A DNA stretch of 64,000 bases from positions 310,001 to 374,000 of the forward strand of contig NZ_CP111121.1 in the NCBI RefSeq assembly GCF_026314945.1, in the 5' to 3' direction. Position numbers and translations under genes: made by a program. Position 1 is the first letter of the stretch. Every line of letters begins with the position of its first letter. A model generated the notes under the pieces. The model was not told the origin of the DNA and searched no databases. It was given only the letters and a program-made list of their open reading frames with translations. Of this stretch, positions 9,643 through 18,939 are shown in pieces. This DNA comes from Chryseobacterium fluminis. GTDB lineage: Bacteria > Bacteroidota > Bacteroidia > Flavobacteriales > Weeksellaceae.

Positions 9643-10278
9643 ATGAAAAAATATACCGTTGCCGTTATCGGCGGAACAGGAAAATCTGGAAAATATCTTG
9701 TTCAACATCTGCTGGATCATGGCTATTCAGTGAAATTATTAGTCAGAAACCCTGAAACCGTAATTCTTTCCAATCCTTTGGCAGAGATCGTGAAAGGAGA
9801 TGCAAGAGACTATCAGTCGGTTATAAAAACAGTTGAAAACACCGATCTTGTAATCAGTACACTGGGACAGCCTAAGGGAGAGCCTCCGATATTCAGTGAT
9901 GCCACAAAAAATGTGATGAAGGCCATGAATGTCTGTGGATTGAAAAGATATATCGTTACTACGGGTTTGAGCGTCAACACTCCTTCAGACCGTAAAAATG
10001 AAAAAGTACAGCTGGCCACCGGCTGGATGTATCAGAACTATCCGGAAACGACTCATGACAAACAGAAAGAATACGAACTTCTCACAGAAAGTAACCTGGA
10101 CTGGACCCTGATGAGACTCCCCTTAATCGATCTGACGAATGAGAGTAGGATTACGGAAGCCAGTCTGGAAGACTGTCAGGGAGAAAATATCAGCGCAACC
10201 GATCTTGCCGGGTTTCTGATTGCGCAGATTGATGATAGGACCTTTATTAAAAAGAGCCCGTTTTTATACAATAGGTAA
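9643..10278 (+). CDS. NAD(P)-binding atypical SDR (NmrA-like)
   Basis: A 211-residue single-domain Rossmann protein. Residues 5-17 (VAVIGGTGKSGKY) give the GGTGxxG dinucleotide-binding loop of atypical SDR/NmrA-like proteins. STLGQP and a YIVTTGLS strand follow. The usual YxxxK catalytic pair is not clearly preserved, consistent with an NmrA-like sensor or a reductase of unknown substrate. It is monocistronic, with a terminator 26 bp after its stop and a perfect inverted repeat upstream. The ATG follows an A-rich AAGAGAAATC leader. Confidence 0.8.
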   Translation: MKKYTVAVIGGTGKSGKYLVQHLLDHGYSVKLLVRNPETVILSNPLAEIVKGDARDYQSVIKTVENTDLVISTLGQPKGEPPIFSDATKNVMKAMNVCGLKRYIVTTGLSVNTPSDRKNEKVQLATGWMYQNYPETTHDKQKEYELLTESNLDWTLMRLPLIDLTNESRITEASLEDCQGENISATDLAGFLIAQIDDRTFIKKSPFLYNR

Positions 10279-10303
10279 ACCTTACTTACATCAGTAAATA
10301 AAA

Positions 10304-10327
10304 GAAGAGAGCCACAAGGCTCTCTTT
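10304..10327. terminator. Bidirectional terminator between SDR gene and uvrA
   Basis: AGAGAGCC (10306-10313) pairs with GGCTCTCT (10318-10325) around ACAA, with T-rich sequence downstream and A-rich sequence upstream. It sits between two convergent genes. Confidence 0.8.
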
Positions 10328-10332
10328 CTGTT

Positions 10333-13125
10333 TTAACGCTCCAGCTTTTCTTTTATATACTTAGCCGTATGAGATTTTTTATTTTTGGTTAAATCTTCGG
10401 GAGTTCCTGTAAAAACAACTTCACCGCCATATTTCCCTGCTTCAGGGCCGATATCGATGATGTAGTCGGCACATTTAATGATATCCGGCTGGTGTTCAAT
10501 CACGATCACCGAATGGCCTAGATCAATCAGGGCCTGTAAAGACTTCAGCAGTTTCTGGATGTCGTGGAAATGAAGACCTGTTGACGGCTCATCAAATACA
10601 AACAGCGTCTTATCCGTTGTTACACCCTTCACCAGAAAAGAAGCCAGTTTCACACGCTGCGCCTCACCACCCGAAAGGGTAGAAGAGCTCTGTCCCAGCT
10701 GAAGATACCCTAAACCAACTTCCTGCAGAGGCCGTAATTTGGTTACGATTTTTTCTTCGTGATTATCTTTAAAAAACTCAATAGCTTCATCTACCGTCAT
10801 ATGTAGGATGTCAGAAATGTTTTTCTCATCAAATTTTACTTCGAGAATTTCATTTTTAAAACGGGTTCCTTTGCAGACTTCACATTCCAGTTCGATATCC
10901 GCCATAAACTGCATCGACACATTAATGATTCCTTCTCCTTTACATTCGTCACATCTTCCGCCATCAACGTTGAAAGAGAAATGTTTCGGTTTGTAGCCCA
11001 TCATTTTTGCCATCTTCTGTTTGGCAAACAGGTCTCTGATATCATCATATGCCTTGAGATAGGTCACGGGATTGGAACGCGAGGATTTTCCGATAGGGTT
11101 CTGATCAATTAATTCGATATTTTTAATCAGTTTTTTAGGAAATTCCACAGAATCATAATCGCCTTTCTTCCCGCCCATTCCCAGCTGAATCATGATGTCG
11201 TTCGTCAGAATCTCCTTCATCAGGGTAGATTTTCCGCTTCCCGACACCCCGGAAATAACAACCAGGCTTTCTAAAGGAACGTCTACATCCACGTTTTTTA
11301 GATTATTCTGGCGTGCCCCTTTGATATGAATCCATTCCTTCGCTTTTCTGCGTTTGGCAGGAACTTCAATTTCCATTCTGCCGGTCAGGTATTTTGAAGT
11401 CAGCGTATCCGCATTTTTAAGTGCCTTATAATCTCCGGCAAAAACAAGTTCTCCACCAAGATACCCCGCTTCAGGGCCAATATCGATAATATAGTCTGCT
11501 GCCCTCATCACATCTTCATCGTGCTCTACGACAATCACCGTATTTCCAAGATCCCGGAGATTTTTTAAAACTTCTATTAAATTTTCCGTATCCCTGGAAT
11601 GCAGCCCTATCGACGGTTCATCCAGAATATAAATAGAACCTACTAATGAACTTCCTAAGCTTGTGGCCAGGTTTATTCTCTGGCTTTCTCCGCCCGAAAG
11701 CGTGTTGGATGTTCTGTTTAAGGTTAAATATCCTAGACCTACCTTTAATAAAAATTCAAGACGGGTGGTAATTTCATACAAAAGTCTTTTGGCTACTTCT
11801 TTATCATGAGCGGATAATTCCAGGCTGTTTATCAGAGGAGAGAGCTCATCCAGGGGAAGCTCAATCATCGACTGGATATTGTGTCCGCCTACTTTTACCC
11901 AAGTAGTTTCTTCACGGAGCCTCAGGCCTTCACAGGTCGGGCAGAGGGTTTTTCCGCGATATCGCGAAAGCATAACGCGGTACTGAATTTTATATAAATT
12001 TTCTTCAAGCATTTTGAAGAAATTGTCTATACTCGGGAATGTACTTTTCCCATCACCTTTCCAGAGGTATTTTTTCTGTTCTTTGGTTAATTGATGATAC
12101 GGCTTGTGAATAGGGAAGTCTTTCGATCTTTTAATGAAATCTTTTTTCCATTCACTCATCGATTCGCCCCTCCAAGACGCTACAGCATCTTCAAAAACAG
12201 ATAATGTTTTGTTCGGAACGACCAGGTCTTCGTCTATTCCGATCACTTTTCCGTATCCCTCGCAGGTAGGACAGGCACCGTAAGGATTGTTAAAACTGAA
12301 AAAATGAACATTTGGTTCCAGAAATTCTATCCCGTCCAGCTCAAATTTATTTGAAAATTCTTTCACTTTCCCGGTGTCAGCATTTTTTAACGAACAGTAT
12401 CCACGGCCTTCATAAAAAGCCATCTGGATAGAATCTGCCAGTCTTTGGAGAAAACTCTCATCTTCCTCATAGGAAAAACGGTCAATCACAAGATTGATCA
12501 TCATTCCTTTTTCAGGAGTAAACCCAAAGCTCTCCAGATCTTCTATTCCCGCCACATTTCCGTTGATTTCCAGCCTTGTGAAACCTGCCAGTTTTAAAAC
12601 ATTCAGATTTTCCCCAAAATTGGCGGCATCATATTCCAAAGGAGCCGTTAACAAGAATGACGTGTCTTTTTTCGAGTCTTTAATAAAATCTACTACATCC
12701 GTTACCGAATCTTTTTTTACTTCCTGTCCGGATACCGGGGAAAATGTTTTCCCGATCCTTGCGAAGAGCAGTTTCATATAATCGTAAATCTCCGTGGATG
12801 TTCCTACAGTAGAACGCGGATTCGAAGAGATCACTTTCTGCTGAATCGCAATGGAAGGTGCCAATCCTTTGATGTCATCTACTTTCGGTTTTTCGAGTTT
12901 CCCCAAAAACTGGCGGGCGTAAGAGCTCAGACTCTCTACATACCTTCTCTGTCCTTCCGCATAAATCGTATCAAACGCCAGGGAAGATTTTCCACTGCCG
13001 GAAACTCCGGTGATGACGATCAGCTTATTTTTCGGGATCAGAACATCAATGTGCTTCAGATTATTAAGGTGTGCATTTTTAACGAACACCTGTTTTTTTA
13101 TATCTATATCTATTGTTTTTGCCAT
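10333..13125 (-). CDS. uvrA: Excinuclease ABC subunit A
   Basis: The 930-residue DNA-damage recognition ATPase of nucleotide excision repair, which with UvrB scans DNA for bulky lesions. Both ABC modules are intact. Walker A motifs are GVSGSGKSS at about 40-48 and GVSGSGKST in the second half. The two signature motifs are LSGGESQRINLA and LSGGEAQRVKLA. The CPTCEG pairs in the first half and the CDEC...CEVC cluster in the second are the zinc-binding modules. The length matches the family (about 940). It begins 7 bp after the stop of the upstream secreted-protein gene, so the two are probably co-transcribed. Confidence 0.98.
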   Translation of the reverse strand: MAKTIDIDIKKQVFVKNAHLNNLKHIDVLIPKNKLIVITGVSGSGKSSLAFDTIYAEGQRRYVESLSSYARQFLGKLEKPKVDDIKGLAPSIAIQQKVISSNPRSTVGTSTEIYDYMKLLFARIGKTFSPVSGQEVKKDSVTDVVDFIKDSKKDTSFLLTAPLEYDAANFGENLNVLKLAGFTRLEINGNVAGIEDLESFGFTPEKGMMINLVIDRFSYEEDESFLQRLADSIQMAFYEGRGYCSLKNADTGKVKEFSNKFELDGIEFLEPNVHFFSFNNPYGACPTCEGYGKVIGIDEDLVVPNKTLSVFEDAVASWRGESMSEWKKDFIKRSKDFPIHKPYHQLTKEQKKYLWKGDGKSTFPSIDNFFKMLEENLYKIQYRVMLSRYRGKTLCPTCEGLRLREETTWVKVGGHNIQSMIELPLDELSPLINSLELSAHDKEVAKRLLYEITTRLEFLLKVGLGYLTLNRTSNTLSGGESQRINLATSLGSSLVGSIYILDEPSIGLHSRDTENLIEVLKNLRDLGNTVIVVEHDEDVMRAADYIIDIGPEAGYLGGELVFAGDYKALKNADTLTSKYLTGRMEIEVPAKRRKAKEWIHIKGARQNNLKNVDVDVPLESLVVISGVSGSGKSTLMKEILTNDIMIQLGMGGKKGDYDSVEFPKKLIKNIELIDQNPIGKSSRSNPVTYLKAYDDIRDLFAKQKMAKMMGYKPKHFSFNVDGGRCDECKGEGIINVSMQFMADIELECEVCKGTRFKNEILEVKFDEKNISDILHMTVDEAIEFFKDNHEEKIVTKLRPLQEVGLGYLQLGQSSSTLSGGEAQRVKLASFLVKGVTTDKTLFVFDEPSTGLHFHDIQKLLKSLQALIDLGHSVIVIEHQPDIIKCADYIIDIGPEAGKYGGEVVFTGTPEDLTKNKKSHTAKYIKEKLER

Positions 13126-13132
13126 ATTTTAT

Positions 13133-14215
13133 TTATTCATAAAGAGTGTAAACTGATTCCAGAGAGCCGCTTTTAAGCTTAATGGTGTTTTTTTCGTAAG
13201 CAATATCAGAATCTGTATACAGGGAAGCAGGGGTTTGGGTCTGTATTTTTACCAGCCTGTTCCGGCTGTCATATGTATAAACCTTATGATCGGTCGACTG
13301 ATAATTATTCTCACTATATTCTGAAACTTTTTCAGATAACAGATTATTTTTGTACAAATAGCTTACCGTTAATTTATTGATCATTTTACCTTCTTCATAT
13401 TTTGTTATTACGGTTTTTTTTAGTCTTTTTTCGGCATCATATTCATAAGACCTGTCCTCAAATTTAAAACTTCCCATATATTCATAATGGGTCAGAAGAT
13501 TATTCGTATATATATACTTTTTTTCCAAAATTCCGTCCCTGGTTTTATGTTGATTGGAAGTAATATTACCCGATGCATCATACGTTAACGTTTTTATATT
13601 TTCCTGGACCGGTCCGTTAGGGATAACTGTTTTTGAAATACACGCTATAACCTTTCCGGCATTATTGTAGGTGAAAACAGAGGTTTCCTCATATTTGCCT
13701 CCGTTCCAAAGAATGCCGGTGGAAACTATTTTTCCTAATTTTCCATCTTTATAAAAATACTCAGATTCTTTATCTTTTTCTGTGATTCGGTAGATCTTAT
13801 TTTCCCTGTCATAGGTGATTCTATTTTTCTCAAACGGTATTCCCGGAGATTCATATCCGAAGTAAACTGTTTTACCATCCTGCAGAACTGTTTTATAAAT
13901 AATTTCCCGGTTTCCGGGAATATAACCTGAGCCCGGGCCAAAAGAAGCTTTGTAATCTCTATCAAGGGTTACGGTCTTACTGCTGAAGGTAATATTTCCT
14001 TCCCTGTCAAATTTGATGATATCTGTCGTTGTTTCCGGAGAAGACCGGTATATTTTATCGATCTGCATAATTTTTTTACTGCCGGTCATCCTGTTGATAT
14101 AGTCATCCCCAGCCTCGAGTTCCTGTACAGGATCATGGATTTTCACATCCGGGTAGATGAATTGTGCATTTACGGAAATGGTTCCCAAAAGTACAGACAA
14201 TAAGAGTATTTTCAT
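13133..14215 (-). CDS. Secreted YD/RHS-like repeat protein, unknown function
   Basis: A 360-residue protein with a signal peptide (MKILLLSVLLGTISVNAQ) and many repeats of aromatic-Asp/Asn patterns such as FTYNNAGKV, LTYDASGNI, YEYDAEKRL and YTYDSRNRL. These are the short beta-strand units of YD/RHS-type proteins. It lacks the toxin tip or hyperconserved core of true RHS proteins. ATG 14215 is chosen rather than the upstream in-frame ATG because the signal peptide begins there and a TATTTTTG -7 box lies 18 bp upstream. It shares a likely transcript with uvrA, whose start is 7 bp downstream; this link is positional and does not imply a repair function. Confidence 0.7.
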   Translation of the reverse strand: MKILLLSVLLGTISVNAQFIYPDVKIHDPVQELEAGDDYINRMTGSKKIMQIDKIYRSSPETTTDIIKFDREGNITFSSKTVTLDRDYKASFGPGSGYIPGNREIIYKTVLQDGKTVYFGYESPGIPFEKNRITYDRENKIYRITEKDKESEYFYKDGKLGKIVSTGILWNGGKYEETSVFTYNNAGKVIACISKTVIPNGPVQENIKTLTYDASGNITSNQHKTRDGILEKKYIYTNNLLTHYEYMGSFKFEDRSYEYDAEKRLKKTVITKYEEGKMINKLTVSYLYKNNLLSEKVSEYSENNYQSTDHKVYTYDSRNRLVKIQTQTPASLYTDSDIAYEKNTIKLKSGSLESVYTLYE

Positions 14216-14232
14216 CGCAGAATTTAGACCCA

Positions 14233-14240
14233 CAAAAATA
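14233..14240 (-). promoter_or_regulatory. -7 box (TATTTTTG) of the YD-repeat gene and uvrA
   Basis: Minus-strand TATTTTTG matches TAnnTTTG, 18 bp before ATG 14215. It supports the shorter start of that gene. Confidence 0.6.
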
Positions 14241-14466
14241 CGAATTTTTAAACAAAAATTCATTATAAATATTGGCAGCTACATACAATTCTACACCCCG
14301 AATTATTAAGCACAAAACCGGAAATTAAAATTGTAATATTCACAGTATTTAGATAGTTTAAACAAAATTATATCTCTGTTTTTGATTATTTGATGTAAAT
14401 TTTAACTAAAAATTAATAAATATGTTAAAATATTTTAGCTCAAATATTCAGTAATATTGCAGGACC

Positions 14467-15435
14467 ATGATTAACACAAATTTTAAATCTGTCTTAGAAT
14501 TATTACAGACTTTCTCGACAGAGCAGGTATGCATTGATTACCTGGAACAAATGAGATGGGGCGGAATTATTTCGAGCCCGTTCGATGCTGAATCTAAAGT
14601 ATACCGATGCAGTAAGAACCGATATAAATGTAAGAATACCGGTAAATATTTCAATGCTAAAACCGGGACCATGTTTGAAAATACGAAAGTAGGACTGCAG
14701 AAATGGTTCCTGGCCATATGGCTGGTCACCTCCTATAAAAAAGGAATTACATCCATTCAGCTGGCCAGGGACATTGATGTTACCCAAAAAACAGCCTGGT
14801 TTTTACTCCAGAGGATCCGGAGCTGTTTCGGGATCGAAAACAGCAATGAACTCGAAGGTGTTGTAGAATGTGATGAAACTTTTATCGGCGGAAAAAATAA
14901 AAACCGGCACAAGGACAAGAAAGCAAAAAAAGCACAGGGCAGGAACTTTACTGATAAAATACCGGTTATGGGAATGCTGCAGCGGGGAGGAAAGATGAAT
15001 GCCTTTGTGGTTACCGATACCCGGAAAAACAGCATACAGCCCCTGATTTATAAGTATGTGAGCCGGGATACCCGGCTGATCAGTGATGAATGGTGGGGCT
15101 ATAGCGGTCTGGATAAAAATTATAACCATCAGGTTGTTGATCATTCCAGAAAGGAATATGTGAGTCTCCGGGACAGCACGGTACATACGAATAATATAGA
15201 AGGCTGCTGGAAGATCCTCAAAAGCTCCGTATCCGGAATGTACAACCACGTTTCCCGGAAGCATCTCCAGAAGTATGTGGATGAATTTCTGTATAAATTT
15301 AATCTGAGGGAGATTTCGGATAGTGATAAGTTCAGATATCTGATTCTTAACAGTGATGTGCGGACAAAATACAAAGATTTGATTTTTATAGAAAATTGTA
15401 ATAAATTACCGAATATTCCGAAGCCTTACCACTAA
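14467..15435 (+). CDS. IS1595-family (ISXO2-like) transposase
   Basis: A 322-residue DDE transposase. The N-terminal third is a short zinc-ribbon-like region (WGGIISSPF...YRCSKNRYKC) followed by an HTH (GITSIQLARDIDVTQKTAWFLLQRIR). The catalytic ISXO2-like domain follows: VECDETFIGG with Asp near 134, LISDEWWGY with Asp near 206 and HTNNIEGCWKILK with Glu near 246. The frame is complete and uninterrupted, so the enzyme may be active. The start ATG has no strong Shine-Dalgarno, as is usual in Bacteroidetes. Confidence 0.93.
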   Translation: MINTNFKSVLELLQTFSTEQVCIDYLEQMRWGGIISSPFDAESKVYRCSKNRYKCKNTGKYFNAKTGTMFENTKVGLQKWFLAIWLVTSYKKGITSIQLARDIDVTQKTAWFLLQRIRSCFGIENSNELEGVVECDETFIGGKNKNRHKDKKAKKAQGRNFTDKIPVMGMLQRGGKMNAFVVTDTRKNSIQPLIYKYVSRDTRLISDEWWGYSGLDKNYNHQVVDHSRKEYVSLRDSTVHTNNIEGCWKILKSSVSGMYNHVSRKHLQKYVDEFLYKFNLREISDSDKFRYLILNSDVRTKYKDLIFIENCNKLPNIPKPYH

Positions 15436-15644
15436 AAATTAAATGAACCCGGTGATGCTGAAAGTTGACCGGAAATCTCAACGCTTGTTTTAATAAGAGA
15501 ATTAATTTTATGAACGAGGCTACAGTCATACGATCATATCTGAAATTTTCTCATTTTTGCCGATGTTATTTGAAACTATGCGAGATCTGTATAAAAAATT
15601 AATTTATTAAAGATACTATAGAAATAACTTTTTTAACCACGAAA

Positions 15645-15866
15645 ATGACACCCAATCTATTAAAACAAAAAAATGTGAAGAGTGTAATCATCAATGATAT
15701 TGAGTATTTTGACGTGTCGGATATCAAAAAAAATCACCGGGACCTTAAAATTGATATCCGGGAAATGATTACTGAAGGAGGAGTTAAACTGATTAAGGCT
15801 GAGCATGTTACATTATTAACGGATTTTGATATGACGATGAGGGATTTATTTAATCGAAAGCCATAA
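15645..15866 (+). CDS. Small ORF inside the IS element, possible passenger gene
   Basis: It encodes a 73-residue protein with alternating hydrophobic and charged residues (VKSVIINDIEYFDVSDI...). It has no signal peptide and no domain I recognise. It lies between the transposase and the right inverted repeat, ending 6 bp before the repeat, so it would move with the element. Some IS1595 members are known to carry passenger genes. It might also be a host gene fragment captured by the element. Confidence 0.5.
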   Translation: MTPNLLKQKNVKSVIINDIEYFDVSDIKKNHRDLKIDIREMITEGGVKLIKAEHVTLLTDFDMTMRDLFNRKP

Positions 15867-15899
15867 ATATCACGCGGTGTAGAATTGTATATACTTACC

Positions 15900-16254
15900 T
15901 TATTAAACATAGCGGCAGGTAATTATACAAACAAACCGGTTCTATTGATGTTTTTATGATATAGAAATTAAACAAAGTGGACTTATTGTGAATAACCTCC
16001 TGAATACCACGCGATCCGAATGTTAAATTTTTTATTTTTTTTCATTTTTTAACATTTGCCTATTGTTTTATATTTTAAAATTATTTAAAATTGTATTCAT
16101 AAATAGGTAATATAGAATGAGAAAACTTTTCAGAGATCTGGTTACACATTTAATGAGAAAAAGATAAAAGAAATGACGTTAGTCCCAAGAAGATGCAGCC
16201 CTACTGCATCTTTTTTTATGACAATAATCATTTTTTATATTTAAAGAAGTCTGC
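15900..16254. other. 355-bp AT-rich region with a short terminated leader
   Basis: This region has no substantial gene. A plus-strand terminator lies at 16191-16217 with no gene ending before it. A 16-codon frame (MRKLFRDLVTHLMRKR) begins at about 16116. A near -7 box (TAACATTTG) lies around 16050. A short RNA or attenuated leader upstream of the TonB receptor is possible. No cobalamin-riboswitch box was found. Confidence 0.35.
16191..16217 (+). terminator. Rho-independent terminator upstream of TonB receptor gene
   Basis: AGATGCAG (16191-16198) pairs perfectly with CTGCATCT (16204-16211) around CCCTA, followed by seven Ts. It ends a plus-strand transcript that has no recognisable protein gene. 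Confidence 0.8.
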
Positions 16255-16262
16255 TACATTTG
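16255..16262 (+). promoter_or_regulatory. -7 box (TACATTTG) of the TonB receptor gene
   Basis: TACATTTG matches TAnnTTTG and lies 33 bp before ATG 16296. It overlaps the in-frame TTG at 16260, ruling that codon out as a start. Confidence 0.65.
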
Positions 16263-16295
16263 GTCCTTCAAAAATCTAACTGCGAATTTGATCAT

Positions 16296-18107
16296 ATGAC
16301 TAAAAAGTTACTTCCTGTTTTCTTTCTGGGAACTTTATTTCTCGCTCATGCCCAAAATAATGACTCCGATATTGAAACGGTTGAAATTCAGGGTAAGTTT
16401 ACCGCTACTCCTTATAAGAATGCCAACCAGAATATTGCTGTGATTACAAAGGAGGAGATTGCCAATTCTCCTGCAAAAAGTATTGACGAAATTCTTCAGC
16501 AGATTCCGGGAATGGATATCAGAAGGAGAGGGGCCAACGGGGTACAGAGTGATATCGGCTTCAGAGGAAGCTCTTCGGAGCAGGTTCTCCTGCTTTTGAA
16601 CGGCATCAGGATGAATGACTCGCAGACGGGACATAATACGATGAATGTGCCTGTAGATCTGGATGATGTAGAAAGGATAGAAGTCGTGAAAGGCCCTGCA
16701 GCAAGACGGTTCGGACAGAATGCCTATGCAGGAGTCATTAATATTATTACCAGGACAGGGCCCGGAAAAAAAGTGAAGATCAGTGCCGACGGCGGTGACT
16801 ATGAAACTTATGGATTGGGATTTAATGCGAAACTGGGAAATGAAAAATTTTCGAACACATTACAGGCGAATTCCGCTTCTTCACAAGGCTATATGCATAA
16901 CACCGACTACGAGATCCGCAATGTTTTCTATCAGGGGAAACTGAATATTAAACACGGGGATCTCAGACTGCAGGCCGGTTTTTCAGAGAAGAAATTCGGG
17001 GCCAACGGCTTTTACTCCTCGCCCCTTGCTACAGAGCAGTATGAGGAAGTACAGGCTTCAGTTGTCAGCCTGGCTCACCAGCAGAACTTTGGCCAATTCA
17101 GACTTAATTCCAATGTCTACTGGAGGAGAGGTCAGGATATGTACCTGTTCAACCGTAATAAACCGGAAATTTACAGGAATATGCACATCGGGAATAATAT
17201 AGGTGGTGAGGTAAACGGAAGCTACCAATCTTCTTTAGGAACTACAGGATTGGGCATAGAGCTGAGAAAGGAATTTCTGGCGAGCAATAATTTAGGAAAC
17301 AGGGAACGTTTTGTTTCACAAGTGTTTTTTGAACATCACTTTTCGTTATTAGATCAAAAACTGAATATTACCCCAGGAGTTTCGTGGGCCAACTATTCCG
17401 GCGAAGGAAATTTTTTCTATCCGGGAATTGATTTGGGGTACGATTTTAACCCGAATCATAAAATTTACGGAAATGTCGCTAAGGTTCACCGCGTTCCGAC
17501 TTTTACCGATCTGTATTATGTGAGCAAGACTGAACAGGGAAATCCGGATCTTGTTCCTGAAAACGCAGTCTATGCAGAAGTAGGATACCAGTTCAGGACT
17601 CAGAATGTTCTGGCAAAGGTGAGTGGATTTCTGAGAAGCGCAAACAATTCGATCGACTGGACCAAAACGTCTTTAAATGATGCCGTCTGGTATGCGCAGA
17701 ATGTTGGAGACACCAGCGTAAAAGGAATTGAAGCAGAGCTGAATCACCGGGTTTTGCGCTGGTTAAAGTATTCTGTAGGATATACCTACCTGGATAATAC
17801 CATTAAATCTTCTGATACGTTTGTTTCAAGATATGTACTTGATAATCTGAAACACCAGCTGATCGCCAAACTGGAAACAAAATTTTTAGAATATTTCACC
17901 AATGAATTGGTATACCGGTATAATGACCGTCTGAATCTGGGAAGCTACAACCTGTTAGATGCAAAATTAAGTTTTGTTAAAAAAGACTTTTCAGTGTATA
18001 TTTTAGTCAATAATGTCACCAATACAATATATACGGAAACTTTTGGAGTGAAAATGCCGAATCGTTGGTTCCATGTAGGTTTTACCTATACGATCAATAT
18101 TAAGTAA
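16296..18107 (+). CDS. TonB-dependent outer-membrane receptor
   Basis: A 603-residue receptor, short for the class and close to the size of BtuB. It has a signal peptide ending LAHAQ, then a plug domain (about 30-150) with SIDEILQQIPGMDIRRRG, FRGSSSEQVLLLLNGI and IEVVKGPAARRFGQNAYAGVINI. A 22-strand barrel follows and ends in an aromatic residue pattern (WFHVGFTYTINIK). It imports a scarce nutrient such as iron-siderophore, heme or cobalamin across the outer membrane using TonB energy; the ligand is not readable. It lacks the carboxypeptidase-like domain and SusD partner of polysaccharide systems. The DUF2490 gene follows after 75 bp with its own -7 box. Confidence 0.9.
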   Translation: MTKKLLPVFFLGTLFLAHAQNNDSDIETVEIQGKFTATPYKNANQNIAVITKEEIANSPAKSIDEILQQIPGMDIRRRGANGVQSDIGFRGSSSEQVLLLLNGIRMNDSQTGHNTMNVPVDLDDVERIEVVKGPAARRFGQNAYAGVINIITRTGPGKKVKISADGGDYETYGLGFNAKLGNEKFSNTLQANSASSQGYMHNTDYEIRNVFYQGKLNIKHGDLRLQAGFSEKKFGANGFYSSPLATEQYEEVQASVVSLAHQQNFGQFRLNSNVYWRRGQDMYLFNRNKPEIYRNMHIGNNIGGEVNGSYQSSLGTTGLGIELRKEFLASNNLGNRERFVSQVFFEHHFSLLDQKLNITPGVSWANYSGEGNFFYPGIDLGYDFNPNHKIYGNVAKVHRVPTFTDLYYVSKTEQGNPDLVPENAVYAEVGYQFRTQNVLAKVSGFLRSANNSIDWTKTSLNDAVWYAQNVGDTSVKGIEAELNHRVLRWLKYSVGYTYLDNTIKSSDTFVSRYVLDNLKHQLIAKLETKFLEYFTNELVYRYNDRLNLGSYNLLDAKLSFVKKDFSVYILVNNVTNTIYTETFGVKMPNRWFHVGFTYTINIK

Positions 18108-18158
18108 ATGTTAATTCAGCGTGAATTAAAGTTAATATTACGAAATTGTTAATTCAGC

Positions 18159-18166
18159 TACATTTG
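18159..18166 (+). promoter_or_regulatory. -7 box (TACATTTG) of the DUF2490 gene
   Basis: TACATTTG lies 17 bp before ATG 18183, identical to the box of the upstream TonB receptor. The second gene can therefore be transcribed separately. Confidence 0.6.
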
Positions 18167-18182
18167 CAAAAAAAAAATTTAA

Positions 18183-18899
18183 ATGAAACTTTTATTAAGC
18201 ATAAGTTTACTTTTTACGCTTAGTTTTCTTAAGGCGCAGGAACATATTTCAAGCTTCAATGCACTGACCGTCACTTATAAGTTTCATCCAAAATTTTTTC
18301 TTTATGCCGAAGGGCAGATGCGGGGCATTGAAGAGTACACCTATCCTGATTATTACGAAATAAAAGGTGGATTGGGATACAATCTCACCAAAAACCATAA
18401 ACCTTTTATCGGTTTGGGAAGATATGCCACCTACAAAGACCATGCGATCAGCAGGGAAGAATTTCGTGTATGGCTTCAGGATGTCATCGACTTCAAAAAA
18501 GGCGTGGTTAAATTTGAAAACAGGTTCCGTATTGAAAAATCGTGGTTTCACGAACCGCAGACCGACAAGAACTCCGAGAGAATGCGCTACCGCTACCGCT
18601 TAAATATTTCTGTTCCCCTGAATGCCAAAAAGATAGAACCGGGTACCCTGTTTGCAAATGTATATGACGAAATTTTTGTCGTTACTCCTACCAAGCCTGC
18701 TTTTGCCAGAAACAGGGTGTACGGCGGCTTCGGATACCAGATTGATGAAAACTTCGGTATTCTGGGAGGTTACCTGTGGCAGAGAGAGTTTGAAGCTAAG
18801 GGAAATAAAAATGTTCACTTTGTCTATCTTGCGCTGAACATCAATATTGATGGTACGGATGATTCTTCGAAAAGTTATCATTTCCCGGGAGCAGATTAG
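18183..18899 (+). CDS. DUF2490 outer-membrane-type protein
   Basis: A 238-residue protein with a signal peptide (MKLLLSISLLFTLSFLKAQ). Alternating strands with paired aromatics resemble a small outer-membrane beta-barrel (YEIKGGLGYNL, RMRYRYRLNI, VYGGFGYQI). These features match the DUF2490 family, whose function is not established. It sits directly after a TonB receptor on the same strand, which might mean a shared substrate, though each gene has its own promoter box. Confidence 0.8.
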   Translation: MKLLLSISLLFTLSFLKAQEHISSFNALTVTYKFHPKFFLYAEGQMRGIEEYTYPDYYEIKGGLGYNLTKNHKPFIGLGRYATYKDHAISREEFRVWLQDVIDFKKGVVKFENRFRIEKSWFHEPQTDKNSERMRYRYRLNISVPLNAKKIEPGTLFANVYDEIFVVTPTKPAFARNRVYGGFGYQIDENFGILGGYLWQREFEAKGNKNVHFVYLALNINIDGTDDSSKSYHFPGAD

Positions 18900-18939
18900 C
18901 ATTGGTTTAACAGGATCTGAAAGTCTTAAAATACAAAGC

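Larger units (their letters stand above)
14274..15899 (+). mobile_element. IS1595-family insertion element with matched inverted ends
   Basis: A 1,626-bp element. Its left end (inward from 14274, GG-C-A-GC-TA-C-ATACAATT...) and right end (inward from 15899, GG-T-A-AG-TA-T-ATACAATT...) agree at 22 of the first 27 bases, including the 15-base core ATACAATTCTACACC. Between them lie an ISXO2-like transposase and a small second ORF whose stop is 6 bp from the right inverted repeat. Flanking 8-mers (TAAATATT left, TTATTAAA right) are not identical, so no target duplication is seen. The element is old, or one edge is off by a few bases. Confidence 0.8.

Noticed and set aside
14266-15907. 8-bp target duplication of the IS1595 element
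   Set aside because: TAAATATT on the left and TTATTAAA on the right do not match, so none can be claimed.
15900-16262. Cobalamin riboswitch ahead of the TonB receptor
   Set aside because: No B12-box or characteristic pairing was seen; only a terminator hairpin is present.
16260-16295. TTG at 16260 as the TonB-receptor start
   Set aside because: It lies within the TACATTTG promoter box, and the signal peptide starts at ATG 16296.
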